64,000 nt of DNA from the NCBI RefSeq assembly GCF_002929845.1, contig NZ_PJJS01000037.1:1-64000 (forward strand). Direction: 5' to 3'. The position numbers and the translations under genes are program-made. The notes beneath the pieces are model-generated. The model was not told the origin of the DNA. It was given only the letters and a program-made list of their open reading frames with translations, and did no database searches. Shown piece by piece: positions 36,819-45,477 of the stretch; positions within the stretch are counted from its first letter, which is position 1, and the number at the start of each line of letters is the position of its first letter. Source of the DNA: Cryobacterium sp. M96 (GTDB taxonomy: Bacteria > Actinomycetota > Actinomycetes > Actinomycetales > Microbacteriaceae).

Positions 36819-38244
36819 GTGGATCATGCTCGCCGCGGGGCTCCTCCTCACCATCGGCACCGGCCTGTTCGTCGCCAGCGAGTTCGCCCTGGTCAACCTG
36901 GACCGGTCGGAGCTCGAGGCCCGCCGCGATCGAGGAGAGACCCGACTCGGCCTGACCATCGCCGCACTCAGGATCACCTCGACGCACCTCTCCAGCGCCC
37001 AACTGGGCATCACCCTCACCACCCTGCTCACCGGTTACACCATGGAGCCGGCTCTGACCATGCTGCTGTCGCCGTCGCTGATCGGCCTGGGACTGTCCAC
37101 GGCGGTGGTGCCGGTCGTCGCGGTCACGACCGCGGTCATCGTCGCCACACTCGCCTCGATGATCATCGGCGAGCTGGTGCCGAAGAATTTCGCCCTCGCC
37201 CTGCCCGTGCAGACCGCGAAGCTGGTCATCCCGTTCCAGACACTGTTCACGACCGTGTTCAAACCAGCCGTCGTCGTGCTCAACGGCAGCGCCAACGGTG
37301 TGCTGCGGTCGATCGGGATCGAGCCGAAGGAAGAGCTGTCCGGGGCGCGCACCGCGGAGGAGCTGTCCTCCCTCGTGCGGCGCTCGGCCAGTGCCGGGCT
37401 GCTGGAGAAAGACACCGCCACACTCCTGCACCGCACGCTGCTCTTCTCCGGGCATACCGCCTCGGACGTGATGACGCCCCGCCCGCGGGTGGCCAGCATC
37501 GAGCGCACCGCCTCCGCCCAGGCCGTCATCGACCTCACCCGCCAAACCGGGTATTCGCGCTTCCCCGTCGTCGACGAGGGCGTCGACGACATCGTCGGGA
37601 TCGTGCACGTGAAGCAGGCCGTGGCCGTTCCCCGACGTCGCCGGGCGGATGTCCCGGTATCGGCCCTGCAGTCCGAGGCCATCCGGGTGCCCGAGACCAT
37701 GAAACTCGACGGACTGCTGGTCGAGCTGCGCGGCCGCGGTTACCAGATGGCCATCGTCGTCGACGAATACGGCGGCACGGCCGGAGTGGCCACGCTCGAG
37801 GACCTGGTCGAGGAACTCGTCGGAGAGGTTGCCGACGAGCACGACCGCACCCGCGCCGGTGTGGTGTTGTCTACCGACTCTCTGACATTCCCTGGCATGC
37901 TCCGCCCGGACGAGCTGCTCGACCGCACGGGCATCGTGATCTCGGAGGACGGCCCCTACGAAACCGTGGGTGGGTTCGTGATGAGCGAATTAGGTCGCCT
38001 GCCCGTGGTCGGCGACGTCGTGCAGCTGGCCGGCGGCGTGCTGTCCGTGGAACGCCTCGACGGCCGACGGATCGACCGGCTCCGCTTCACACCCTGCGGC
38101 GAGCCCGTCGAGCCCGAGGAGGGCGGCGAGCCTGCCCAGGGCGACCGCGGTACCAGGACCGACAAGAAATCCGAAAAAAAGTTGGACAAAAAGGGTGACC
38201 GCAAGAAGAACGGCACGGAGCGCACGGTGAGTGACCATGAGTGA
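36811..38244 (+). CDS. CNNM/HlyC-CorC family transporter with CBS domains (first copy)
   Basis: A 477-residue membrane protein of the hemolysin/CNNM (DUF21) family, members of which export or regulate Mg2+ and Co2+. DUF21 occupies about residues 1-190, with [37 protein letters not shown] and [18 protein letters not shown] pair follows ([19 protein letters not shown], then [27 protein letters not shown]). A CorC_HlyC domain follows ([20 protein letters not shown]), and the tail is strongly Lys-rich ([15 protein letters not shown]). GAGGT lies 7 nt before the ATG. The second copy overlaps its stop by 8 bp, so the two probably form a heteromeric pair. Confidence 0.93.
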   Translation: MYEWIMLAAGLLLTIGTGLFVASEFALVNLDRSELEARRDRGETRLGLTIAALRITSTHLSSAQLGITLTTLLTGYTMEPALTMLLSPSLIGLGLSTAVVPVVAVTTAVIVATLASMIIGELVPKNFALALPVQTAKLVIPFQTLFTTVFKPAVVVLNGSANGVLRSIGIEPKEELSGARTAEELSSLVRRSASAGLLEKDTATLLHRTLLFSGHTASDVMTPRPRVASIERTASAQAVIDLTRQTGYSRFPVVDEGVDDIVGIVHVKQAVAVPRRRRADVPVSALQSEAIRVPETMKLDGLLVELRGRGYQMAIVVDEYGGTAGVATLEDLVEELVGEVADEHDRTRAGVVLSTDSLTFPGMLRPDELLDRTGIVISEDGPYETVGGFVMSELGRLPVVGDVVQLAGGVLSVERLDGRRIDRLRFTPCGEPVEPEEGGEPAQGDRGTRTDKKSEKKLDKKGDRKKNGTERTVSDHE

Positions 38245-39298
38245 CTGGGCGGGGCTGGTCTGGCTGGTCGTGCTGCTCGCGGCCAACGCCTTTTTCGTCG
38301 CCGCGGAATTCGCGGTCATCTCCGCGCGCCGGTCCCAGATTGAACCTCTCGCCGAGGCCGGCGAGAAGCGCGCAATCACAGCGCTGTGGGCGATGGAACA
38401 CGCCACCCTCATGTTGGCGACCACCCAGCTGGGCATCACGGTCTGCTCGCTGCTCATCCTGAACGTCTCGGAGCCGGCGATCCACCACCTGCTCGAGATC
38501 CCGCTGGGCCTGACCCCGCTACCGGAGGAGGCCATCGGCGTGATCGCCTTCGTGATCACGCTGCTGCTGGTCTCCTACCTGCACGTCGTGTTCGGTGAGA
38601 TGGTGCCGAAGAACCTGTCGTTCTCCATCCCCGACCGGGCCGTGCTCGTGCTCGCCCCGCCGCTCGTCTTCTTCGGCCGCCTGGTCAAGCCCGTGATCGT
38701 GACGCTCAACGCCACCGCCAACCTGGTGGTGCGAATGTTCGGGGTCCAGCCCAAGGAGGAGGCCACCAGCACCTACACGTTGGACGAGGTGGCGACCATC
38801 GTCTCCCAGTCGACCCGGGAGGGCGTGCTGCGGGACGGCACCGGGGCACTCAGCGCCACGTTCGAGTTCACCACCCGCAAGGTGCGGGACGTCGCGGTGA
38901 ACCTCGACGGCCTGATCAGCCTGCCCGAGGCGGCCACCCCCGCAGACGTGGAGAAGGCCGTCACCAGACACGGTTTCTCCCGCTATGTTCTGGTGAACGA
39001 GTCCGGTGAACCAACCGGGTACGTTCACCTGAAGGACGTCATCGACCTCGACGGCGACACGGCCACCTCGGTCGGGCAGGGCAGCTACGCGGAGCCGATC
39101 CCGGGCAAGCGCATCCGTTTGCTGGCGTCGATCTTCGAGGACACCGACCTCGAAGATGCCCTGGCCACCATGCGGCGTTCCGGCGCGCACCTGGCGCGCT
39201 CGTTCACCGCGACCGGTGAGACCGTGGGGGTGCTGTTCCTCGAGGACATCATCGAAGAGCTGGTCGGCGAAGTGCAGGACGCGACCCGCCGCCTGTAG
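38237..39298 (+). CDS. CNNM/HlyC-CorC family transporter with CBS domains (second copy)
   Basis: A 353-residue paralogue of the preceding protein. DUF21 is intact (FFVAAEFAVISARRSQIEPL, LATTQLGITVCSLLIL, VFGEMVPKNLSFSIP). The CBS region has VRDVAVNLDGLISLPEAAT and ends GVLFLEDIIEELVGEVQDAT. The C-terminal CorC_HlyC transporter-associated domain is missing, so it is about 125 residues shorter than copy one. The ATG at 38237 lies inside the end of the first gene (8-bp overlap), so expression is coupled. Tandem CNNM pairs of this long/short type are common in actinobacteria; a heterodimer is plausible. Confidence 0.93.
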   Translation: MSDWAGLVWLVVLLAANAFFVAAEFAVISARRSQIEPLAEAGEKRAITALWAMEHATLMLATTQLGITVCSLLILNVSEPAIHHLLEIPLGLTPLPEEAIGVIAFVITLLLVSYLHVVFGEMVPKNLSFSIPDRAVLVLAPPLVFFGRLVKPVIVTLNATANLVVRMFGVQPKEEATSTYTLDEVATIVSQSTREGVLRDGTGALSATFEFTTRKVRDVAVNLDGLISLPEAATPADVEKAVTRHGFSRYVLVNESGEPTGYVHLKDVIDLDGDTATSVGQGSYAEPIPGKRIRLLASIFEDTDLEDALATMRRSGAHLARSFTATGETVGVLFLEDIIEELVGEVQDATRRL

Positions 39299-39304
39299 CC
39301 GTTC

Positions 39305-40396
39305 TCAGGCGGCCGGCCACCGGGCGCGCAGGTACTGCGGCGGCCAGTAGTCCACGCCGGCGCCGAGCTCGTGGGCGGCCCGCAGCGGGAAGTGCGGGTC
39401 GCGCAGGAGTTCGCGGCCCAGAAGGACCGCGTCGGCCCGGCCGGATGCCACGATCTGCTCGGCCTGGTGCGCGGTGGTGATCAGCCCCACGGCGCTGACC
39501 CGCACGTCCGCCGCCGTTTTCACGTGCTCGGCGAGCGGCACCTGGTAGCCGGGACCCAGCGGGATGCGCACCCCGGTCACGTTGCCGCCGGAGGAGATGT
39601 CGAAGAAGTCGGCGCCGGCGGCCGCGGCCCAGCCGGCGACCTCGGCCGTCTCGTCTTCGGTCCAGCCGCCCGGGGTGTAATCGGTGGCGGAGAACCGCAC
39701 GAACAGGGCGCGCTCCTCGCCGATGGCCGCGCGCACGGCGGCCACGACCTGAAGCAGCAGGCGGGCCCGGTTCGGCAGCCCGCCGCCGAACCCGTCGGTG
39801 CGCCGGTTGCTCAGCGGGGACAGGAACTGGTGCAGCAGGTAGCCGTGCGCCGCGTGCAGCTCCACGACGTCGAACCCGGCCTCCACCGCCCGGAGCGCGG
39901 CGGACGCGAACCCGTCAACGATTCCCTGGATGCCCGCGGCATCCAGGGCCACGGGCGGTGCGTAGCCGGGGAACGGCACGGCCGAGGCCGACACGGTCGG
40001 CCAGCCGCCGTCATCCGTCGCCATAGTGCCGTGCCGGTCTCCGCCCCAGGCCGGCCAGACGGAAGCCTTGCGCCCCGCGTGGGAAAGCTGGATGCCGGCC
40101 TTCGCGCCCTGCGCATGAAGGAAGGCCACGATCGGTGCCCAGGCGGCGGTCTGTTCCGCGTTCCAGAGGCCGGTGTCGGCGTGGGAGATGCGGCCCTCCG
40201 GGCTGATCGCGGTTGCCTCGACCAGGATCAGGCCGGCGCCGCCCGCGGCCAGCGCGCCCAGGTGAACGAGGTGCCAGTCCCGCGGGACGCCGTCTTTCTC
40301 CCGCACCGCGTATTGGCACATCGGCGCCGCCCAGATGCGGTTGCGCAGTGTGACGTCGCGCACGGTGAACGGTTCGAACAGGGCGGCAACAGCCAC
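39305..40396 (-). CDS. old-yellow-enzyme family NADH:flavin oxidoreductase (YqjM-like)
   Basis: A 363-residue FMN-dependent ene-reductase of the YqjM/thermophilic-like class. Diagnostic features are Cys27 in APMCQY, QLSHAGRKAS for flavin contact, HAAHGYLLHQFLSPLSNRR for substrate binding, FVRFSATDYTPGGW, and the C-terminal phosphate loop near DAVLLGRELLRDP. Substrates are usually enones, and the physiological one is unknown. I chose the GTG at 40396 because GGGGGA lies 7 nt upstream and the family starts shortly before LFEPFTVRDVTLRNRI. It converges with the CNNM genes (6-bp gap) and diverges from nnrD. Confidence 0.93.
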   Translation of the reverse strand: MAVAALFEPFTVRDVTLRNRIWAAPMCQYAVREKDGVPRDWHLVHLGALAAGGAGLILVEATAISPEGRISHADTGLWNAEQTAAWAPIVAFLHAQGAKAGIQLSHAGRKASVWPAWGGDRHGTMATDDGGWPTVSASAVPFPGYAPPVALDAAGIQGIVDGFASAALRAVEAGFDVVELHAAHGYLLHQFLSPLSNRRTDGFGGGLPNRARLLLQVVAAVRAAIGEERALFVRFSATDYTPGGWTEDETAEVAGWAAAAGADFFDISSGGNVTGVRIPLGPGYQVPLAEHVKTAADVRVSAVGLITTAHQAEQIVASGRADAVLLGRELLRDPHFPLRAAHELGAGVDYWPPQYLRARWPAA

Positions 40397-40458
40397 GGAT
40401 TTCCCCCAAGGGTCGAGTGGGCGGGCGAAGCGGCCGGCCCGACGCACTCAAAACAACC

Positions 40459-40464
40459 TATCGT
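40459..40464 (+). promoter_or_regulatory. -10 element of leaderless nnrD
   Basis: TATCGT lies 6 nt before the ATG at 40471, the leaderless spacing seen at several other genes here. Confidence 0.45.
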
Positions 40465-40470
40465 GAGTGC

Positions 40471-41331
40471 ATGAGCGAACCACGGGGATGGCTGGAATGG
40501 GACGACGCACGGGCGCGCGAGCGGATCGCGGTTCCCCGGGCGGACGACGACAAGTACCGCCGCGGCGTGCTGGGCGTGCGCACGGGCTCCGACGAGTACC
40601 CCGGGGCCGCGGTGCTCGGAGTCGAGGCGGCCCTCCGCACCGGGGTCGGGATGGTGCGCTACCTCGGCCCGAGACGGGCGTCCGACCTGGTGCTGCAGCG
40701 ACGCCCGGAGGCCGTCACCGCCCCCGGGCAGGTGCAGGCCTGGCTGCTCGGCTCGGGCCAGGACGCCGCCGCGCGCGACCGGGTGACCGAGGCCGCGCTG
40801 CTCGGCGCCCTGGCCGAGGGGCTGCCCACGGTGTGCGATGCTGGGGCCCTCGACCTGGTCGGCCGGGCGACCGGGCCCGTCGTGATCACCCCGCACTACC
40901 GCGAACTCGCCCGGCTGCTTACCCGCCTGCTCTCCCCGCAGGGCGAGTCGGTGGCCGGCTCCGAGGTGGCCGCTGCGCCGGGAGAGTGGGCCGTGCGCGC
41001 CGCGTCCGGCCTGGGCGTCACGGTGCTGCTCAAGGGAAGCGTCACCTGGATCGCGGCGCCCGACGGCACCCGGCTGACGGTGTCGAAGGCGCCCTCCTGG
41101 CTGGCGACGGCCGGATCCGGGGACGTGCTCGGCGGCATCCTCGGCGCCCTCCTGGCTACGCATTCACGGGCGATCCAGACGGATGCCGCCGCGCCGGCCC
41201 ATCTCGCGGCGACGGCCGCCCTGGTGCACGCCCGGGCAGCGGCCCGGGCGTCCAACGGAGGTCCGATCACCGCGCTCGACATCGCCGGCGCGGTGCCGGC
41301 CACGATCGCGGACCTGCTCGGCTCGCGTTGA
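40471..41331 (+). CDS. nnrD: ADP/ATP-dependent NAD(P)H-hydrate dehydratase
   Basis: A 286-residue ribokinase-fold carbohydrate-kinase-related enzyme that dehydrates damaged NAD(P)HX. Features are KYRRGVLGVRTGSDEYPGAA, the substrate loop VVITPHYRELARLL, the nucleotide segment GVTVLLKGSVTWIAAP, and the catalytic/anion-hole motif ATAGSGDVLGGILGALLA. The epimerase partner domain (NnrE) is not fused here. The ATG at 40471 is leaderless-spaced. The next gene starts 71 bp later on the same strand. Confidence 0.92.
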   Translation: MSEPRGWLEWDDARARERIAVPRADDDKYRRGVLGVRTGSDEYPGAAVLGVEAALRTGVGMVRYLGPRRASDLVLQRRPEAVTAPGQVQAWLLGSGQDAAARDRVTEAALLGALAEGLPTVCDAGALDLVGRATGPVVITPHYRELARLLTRLLSPQGESVAGSEVAAAPGEWAVRAASGLGVTVLLKGSVTWIAAPDGTRLTVSKAPSWLATAGSGDVLGGILGALLATHSRAIQTDAAAPAHLAATAALVHARAAARASNGGPITALDIAGAVPATIADLLGSR

Positions 41332-41402
41332 CCGCCGCGCTGGGCCCCGCGCTGACTGTCCCGGTGCGGCGGCGGAGCCGTGGGGGTGTGCGAAGGTGGA
41401 GC

Positions 41403-42632
41403 GTGCCCCAATCCGTCGCAGAACACCTGGCCGCCGGAGCCGGCGTGCCGACATCGCGAACGCTGCTCTGGGCCGGCTTCGCACTGGTGCACGGCGTGCT
41501 CTGGTGGCTCTGTTTCGCGTCCCCCGGCTGGCCGCTGGGCGATGTGGAGGTCGTCTACCTCGGCTGGGCGACCGACGTGGCATCCGGTGCCGACGTCGTG
41601 GGCATCACCACCGGCTTCGTCTACCCGCTGCTGGCCCTCCTGCCCATCCTGGCGCCGCTCGCGTTCGGCCCCGACCTCTACGCCGCCGGCTGGCTCGGGC
41701 TCGTGACCCTGCTGAACGCCGGGACCTTCGCGCTGCTGCTCGGGCGGGGCCGCAACCGGCGTGCCCTGGCCGCGGCGGCCTGGTGGCTGGGTTTCCTGCT
41801 GCTGCTCGGGCCCGTCGCCCTCGCCCGGATCGATGCGGTCACCGTGCCGCTGGCGATCGCCGCGCTGCTGTTCGTCGGCGCCCGGCCGGTCTGGGGCACC
41901 GTGCTGCTGACTCTGGTCACCTGGGTGAAGATCTGGCCGGTGGCCCTGGTGATCGCGCTATTCGTCGTCTCGAAGGACCGCTGGCGGGTGCTCGTCGCCG
42001 CGGCCGGCACGAGCCTGGGCATCGTGCTGGTGGCGCTCGGGCTCGGCAGCGGGCCGAACGTGCTCAGCTTCGTCGGCGAGCAGACGAACCGCGGCATCCA
42101 GATCGAGTCCCCGGTCGCCGGCCTCTGGATGTGGCCGGCCGCGCTGGGTCTGCCGGGCAGTTACCTCTACTACGACCGGCAGATCCTCACCTTCCAGATC
42201 ATCGGCACCGGCACGAACGTCGCCATCGTGGCGATGACCCCCCTGCTCGCCCTCTGCGGGCTGGCCGTGGTGCTCCTGGCCTGCCAGCGGATGCGTGCAG
42301 GCGCCGAACCGGCCGGCCTGTTCCCGCCGCTGGCGCTGGCCCTGGTGCTGACCCTGATCGTCGTCAACAAGGTCGGCTCGCCGCAGTTCACGACCTGGCT
42401 GGCCGCGCCCATCATTTTCGGGCTGCTGGTGCGGGGGCGTGCCTGGCGGCTCCCGGCCGTGCTCGGGCTTGTCATCGCGGCCCTGACCCAACTCGTCTAC
42501 CCGCACTTCTACGACCTCTTGCTCGTGGCAGACCCGGCTCTGGTGCTGGTGCTGACCGTGCGCAACGTGCTGGAGGTCGTGCTGCTCGGCTGGGCCGTGT
42601 GGCAGATCCTGTTCCCACCCACCCCCTATTAG
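41403..42632 (+). CDS. GT87/DUF2029-like polyprenol-dependent glycosyltransferase
   Basis: A 409-residue polytopic membrane protein with about 10 helices. It resembles the alpha-mannosyltransferase families (DUF2029/GT87, GT-C fold) that use polyprenyl-phosphate sugars. The first extracytoplasmic loop carries an acidic pair after GDVEVVYLGWA, as GT-C enzymes often do. WVKIWPVALVIALFVVSKDR and NRGIQIESPVAGLWMWPAAL are the best-conserved segments. I chose the GTG at 41403 because a GGTGGA lies 4 nt upstream and the first helix (LLWAGFALVHGVLWWLCF) follows soon after. Precise sugar and acceptor are unknown. Confidence 0.8.
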   Translation: MPQSVAEHLAAGAGVPTSRTLLWAGFALVHGVLWWLCFASPGWPLGDVEVVYLGWATDVASGADVVGITTGFVYPLLALLPILAPLAFGPDLYAAGWLGLVTLLNAGTFALLLGRGRNRRALAAAAWWLGFLLLLGPVALARIDAVTVPLAIAALLFVGARPVWGTVLLTLVTWVKIWPVALVIALFVVSKDRWRVLVAAAGTSLGIVLVALGLGSGPNVLSFVGEQTNRGIQIESPVAGLWMWPAALGLPGSYLYYDRQILTFQIIGTGTNVAIVAMTPLLALCGLAVVLLACQRMRAGAEPAGLFPPLALALVLTLIVVNKVGSPQFTTWLAAPIIFGLLVRGRAWRLPAVLGLVIAALTQLVYPHFYDLLLVADPALVLVLTVRNVLEVVLLGWAVWQILFPPTPY

Positions 42633-42645
42633 AAGGAGTAACCCC

Positions 42646-42981
42646 ATGCTGGTTGCATTTTCCGTCGCCCCGTCCGGCTCCCACGATGACGAAGGGTCGG
42701 TGCACGACGCGGTCGCCGCGGCCGTGCGCATCGTGCGCGCATCCGGGCTGCCCAACCACACCGATTCGATGTTCACCACCATCGAGGGCGACTGGGACGA
42801 GGTCTTCGCGGTGGTCAAGGCCGCCACTGAAGCCGTCGGAGCCTGGGGGCCGCGGGTGTCCCTGGTGCTCAAGGCCGACATCCGGGGCCGCCGCACCGGG
42901 GAGCTGACCGGGAAGGTCGAGCGCCTCGAGGCGGCGCTGGCCGAGGCCGCAGCATCGACGGCCGCCACACCGGCCGCGTAG
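42646..42981 (+). CDS. MTH1187-family thiamine-binding protein
   Basis: A 111-residue protein of the MTH1187/YkoF-like family (DUF77), which binds thiamine or its precursors with a ferredoxin-like fold. Features are MLVAFSVAPSGSHDDEGSVH, then ASGLPNHTDSMFTTIEGDWD (substrate strand) and GPRVSLVLKADIRGRRTGEL. The last 15 residues are an Ala-rich tail. AGAAGGAG lies 8 nt before the ATG. It follows the glycosyltransferase gene by 13 bp and is probably in the same operon. No TPP riboswitch was seen upstream. Confidence 0.88.
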   Translation: MLVAFSVAPSGSHDDEGSVHDAVAAAVRIVRASGLPNHTDSMFTTIEGDWDEVFAVVKAATEAVGAWGPRVSLVLKADIRGRRTGELTGKVERLEAALAEAAASTAATPAA

Positions 42982-43080
42982 CCAGGTGAATCCCATCTGG
43001 TTGCATCGCTCTCCGGGAGTAAGAGCCGACCATACCGCGGGGCGCTGTTTGACCCCGGCGGAACGCCGTACCGGGCGTCT

Positions 43081-43165
43081 AATTAATTCGACGGAGATTC
43101 TGGGTCAAACCCTCGTTTTTGAGCCCAAACGCGCTGTTTAGAGCAATATCTCCGTCGAATTCGTT
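43081..43165. repeat. palindromic intergenic element, copy 5
   Basis: Left arm AATTAATTCGACGGAGATT (43081-43099) pairs with ATCTCCGTCGAATTCGTT (43148-43165) at 16 of 18 positions around a 48-nt loop. The loop has CTCGTTTTTGAGCCC and TTTAGAGCAA, close to copy 3. It lies between convergent genes. Confidence 0.9.
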
Positions 43166-43431
43166 CGGGCCACCGGCCCCGTACTCTGGAGGCAGACCTG
43201 CTCACGGCCTCGGCATCGCGGGCGACTTCGGCTACGTCGCCCCGGTCTGGATCGGCCAGGGCCAAAGCTTCTTCGGCCTGTTGCTCACCGTGGGGACGTT
43301 CCTCCTGGACCGCACCCGGCGCGGGAACGGTGTGGAGCTCCCGGATGGAACCCAGGCGATCCGCGTGGCCGGCGTGGTCGGCGCGAGGCAGCCGGGCCGT
43401 TCGGCAGCCGGGCTGTTCGGCAGCGCTGAAG
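43166..43431 (+). other. possible gene remnant between copy 5 and the response regulator
   Basis: 266 bp without a supported gene. In the frame starting at 43203 almost every codon ends in G or C for about 190 bp. The [11 protein letters not shown] is protein-like, with a hydrophobic stretch (FFGLLLTVGTFLL) and a charged follow-up (DRTRRGNGVELPDG). No in-frame ATG or GTG with a ribosome binding site exists, and the frame runs into the opposite-strand regulator. It could be a decayed membrane-protein gene or a chance open frame. Confidence 0.3.
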
Positions 43432-44118
43432 TCAGTCGCCCTGGAGCAGGATGCCGTCGTGGATGGCGCGCTTGCGCAGGGCGACCTTGGTTCCCACGTC
43501 GAAGCCCGCGAGGCGGTACTTCTCCCGGATGCGCTTGAGGTAACTCTTGGCGGTCTCCTCGGAGATGCCGAGCTGGTGCGCGACGGCCTTGACCGGCTCG
43601 CCCGCGCCGTAGAGGGCCATCACCCGACGCTCCTGCGCGCTGAGGCGGGGAGAACCGCCGTTCGCGCCGTTGTTGAGGGCCTCGTCCAGTTCGGCCGAGA
43701 TGAAGGAGTCGCCGTCATAGGCGGAGCGGATCGCTTCGACGATCATCGTTGCCTCTTCGCTCTTCACCAGGTAGCCGAGCGCACCGGCAGCCAGCGCCTC
43801 GCGCACGAGCCCGGCCTCGGAGTAGGTGCTCATCAACACCGTCTTCACGCCGGCCGTCTTGAGCGTCGAGATCTTCAGTGAGACCGGGATGTTGTCTTTG
43901 AGGTCGAGGTCGAGGAGCACGACGTCGACGGGAAATTCGGGGTGGGTGAGCAGCTCGGGCCAGGTGGTGACGGCGGCGACCATGTTGATGTCGTCCGCGG
44001 CCCCCCGGATCCACTCGGTGAGGGCCCCCAACAGCATGCGGTGGTCGTCGACGAGGGCCAACCGGATGGGGTTGTCCTTGCTCGGCGCCTCAGTGCTCAA
44101 CGTGGTCGTGTTCGTCAC
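43432..44118 (-). CDS. NarL/LuxR-class response regulator
   Basis: A 228-residue response regulator. The receiver domain begins about residue 18 (IRLALVDDHRMLLGALTEWI), with phospho-acceptor Asp70 in VDVVLLDLDLKDN, a Ser/Thr switch at VLMSTYS and the Lys of GYLVKSEE. The C-terminal LuxR-type HTH is RLSAQERRVMALYGAGEP followed by LGISEETAKSYLKRIREKY. It is encoded downstream of the unusual membrane protein and the histidine kinase on the same strand. AAGGAG precedes the GTG start by 7 nt. The targets are unknown. Confidence 0.93.
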   Translation of the reverse strand: MTNTTTLSTEAPSKDNPIRLALVDDHRMLLGALTEWIRGAADDINMVAAVTTWPELLTHPEFPVDVVLLDLDLKDNIPVSLKISTLKTAGVKTVLMSTYSEAGLVREALAAGALGYLVKSEEATMIVEAIRSAYDGDSFISAELDEALNNGANGGSPRLSAQERRVMALYGAGEPVKAVAHQLGISEETAKSYLKRIREKYRLAGFDVGTKVALRKRAIHDGILLQGD

Positions 44119-44178
44119 TTCTGTCTCCTTGTGCTTCTGGCCCCGAATGAGAAGCTCAACAGCGTAGTTCCACGGACC

Positions 44179-45477
44179 CTAAGCATCCGCGGGATTGTCG
44201 ATACTGCATTCGATTTCCAGATGCAGACTTCCGTCCCGGCTGGAATCGACGTGAGGGCCGACTATTCGGATAGCTTGCCACGTCTCGGGGTCCACTCGAC
44301 GTCGTGGCACACCCGTCGTGGTCAATTCGATCGGAAATCGTAACTTCTGGCGAGCGGAGACGCCGTGCGTGGGTCGGATCGGACCGAGAGAGAGCGAAAC
44401 GGATGCCTCGTCGCGGGTTGTGTCGCTGATCAGCAGCCAGATCGTGCGCAGAAGGGCATCGCGCTGGTCGGGGTTGAGCATGCCGGCCAGCCCCGCCGGG
44501 TCGTGCAGGCCGACGGACGGTCCCAGGAACTCGGACTCGGTGATCGCGTGGTGCAGCCAGGTCTCCCGGCGGCCCCGGATCAGGTGCAGCCGCAGTTGCG
44601 TGGCGAGGTCTGCCGCCGTCGTCGACTTCTCGGAACTCAGCGGCAGCGCCGTGCGACCCTTCGCGACGTCGTCGAGCAGAGTCTCCGCGTCGAGGTCGAT
44701 ACGGGCGAGTTCCTCGGAGGCGAACATCCCCACCGCGAACTGCGGCTGGGAGATGGTGCTCTGCACCAGCACCAGGTCGAGCTCACGCTGGGCCATCCGG
44801 CGGAATCCCCGCACCGTGGCGACGCCGAGCAGCGGAGGCAGGATGGCGAGGCTGATCGCAAGGAGGTCGGGGGCGAAGGTGAGCGGATCGGCGCGCTCCT
44901 CGGTGAGCGCCCCGAGGAAGAGAAGCAGGCCGAGCGCCATCGCGGCCGAGACGAGGTCGTGCCCGCGGCGCACGGTGGCCAGGGAGATGAGCAGGGTGCC
45001 GACGGCGGCGGCGGCGGTCGGGTAGACGCCGGAGTCGGTTTCGCCCCACGACCCGATCAGGTCGAGCGCCACCACGGCGGCGCCGGCGGCGATGGCCGCG
45101 GCGAACAGCCAGTCCGGCATCCGAGCCGAAAGGCGCTGCACCGTGATCAGTGCCAGGACCGTGGTCGCCATCAGGAGACCCCACGCGATGAGGCTGGGCG
45201 TCGGGTCGGGATATTCGGACCACTGCACGGCGAACTGCCCGAACAGGAACAGGGTGATGAAGCCGCCGCTGAACGTCAGGCCGATGCCGAGGTGGCGGCC
45301 ACCCAGGCCGCTCTGGTTGGCGCGCGTGGTCTGCTCGGTGCGTTCGGGGCGTCGGAAACTGCGCCGGTAAGCCCGGCGTTCCTGGCGGTCCTGATTGCTC
45401 GGCTGGTCGGACCCGCCCGCCGCCGCAGCGCGGCGCGCGTCACGGCGGCGGGCGTCGACGATGCCGGGGACGGTCAC
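44179..45477 (-). CDS. membrane protein with kinase-like C terminus, two-component locus
   Basis: A 432-residue protein I do not recognise by name. It has a basic, disordered N terminus (RRRDARRAAAAGG to RSFRRPERTEQTTRA). Six hydrophobic helices follow at about 65-215. The soluble C-terminal half is arranged like a histidine kinase: a helical LATQLRLHLIRGRRETWLHH, then LLRTIWLLISDTTRDEASVS in the place of an N box but without the Asn, and no G-box. It may be a degenerate, catalytically dead kinase relative that modulates its neighbour. The GTG overlaps the stop codon of the kinase gene (GTGA), so both are made together. Confidence 0.72.
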   Translation of the reverse strand: MTVPGIVDARRRDARRAAAAGGSDQPSNQDRQERRAYRRSFRRPERTEQTTRANQSGLGGRHLGIGLTFSGGFITLFLFGQFAVQWSEYPDPTPSLIAWGLLMATTVLALITVQRLSARMPDWLFAAAIAAGAAVVALDLIGSWGETDSGVYPTAAAAVGTLLISLATVRRGHDLVSAAMALGLLLFLGALTEERADPLTFAPDLLAISLAILPPLLGVATVRGFRRMAQRELDLVLVQSTISQPQFAVGMFASEELARIDLDAETLLDDVAKGRTALPLSSEKSTTAADLATQLRLHLIRGRRETWLHHAITESEFLGPSVGLHDPAGLAGMLNPDQRDALLRTIWLLISDTTRDEASVSLSLGPIRPTHGVSARQKLRFPIELTTTGVPRRRVDPETWQAIRIVGPHVDSSRDGSLHLEIECSIDNPADA

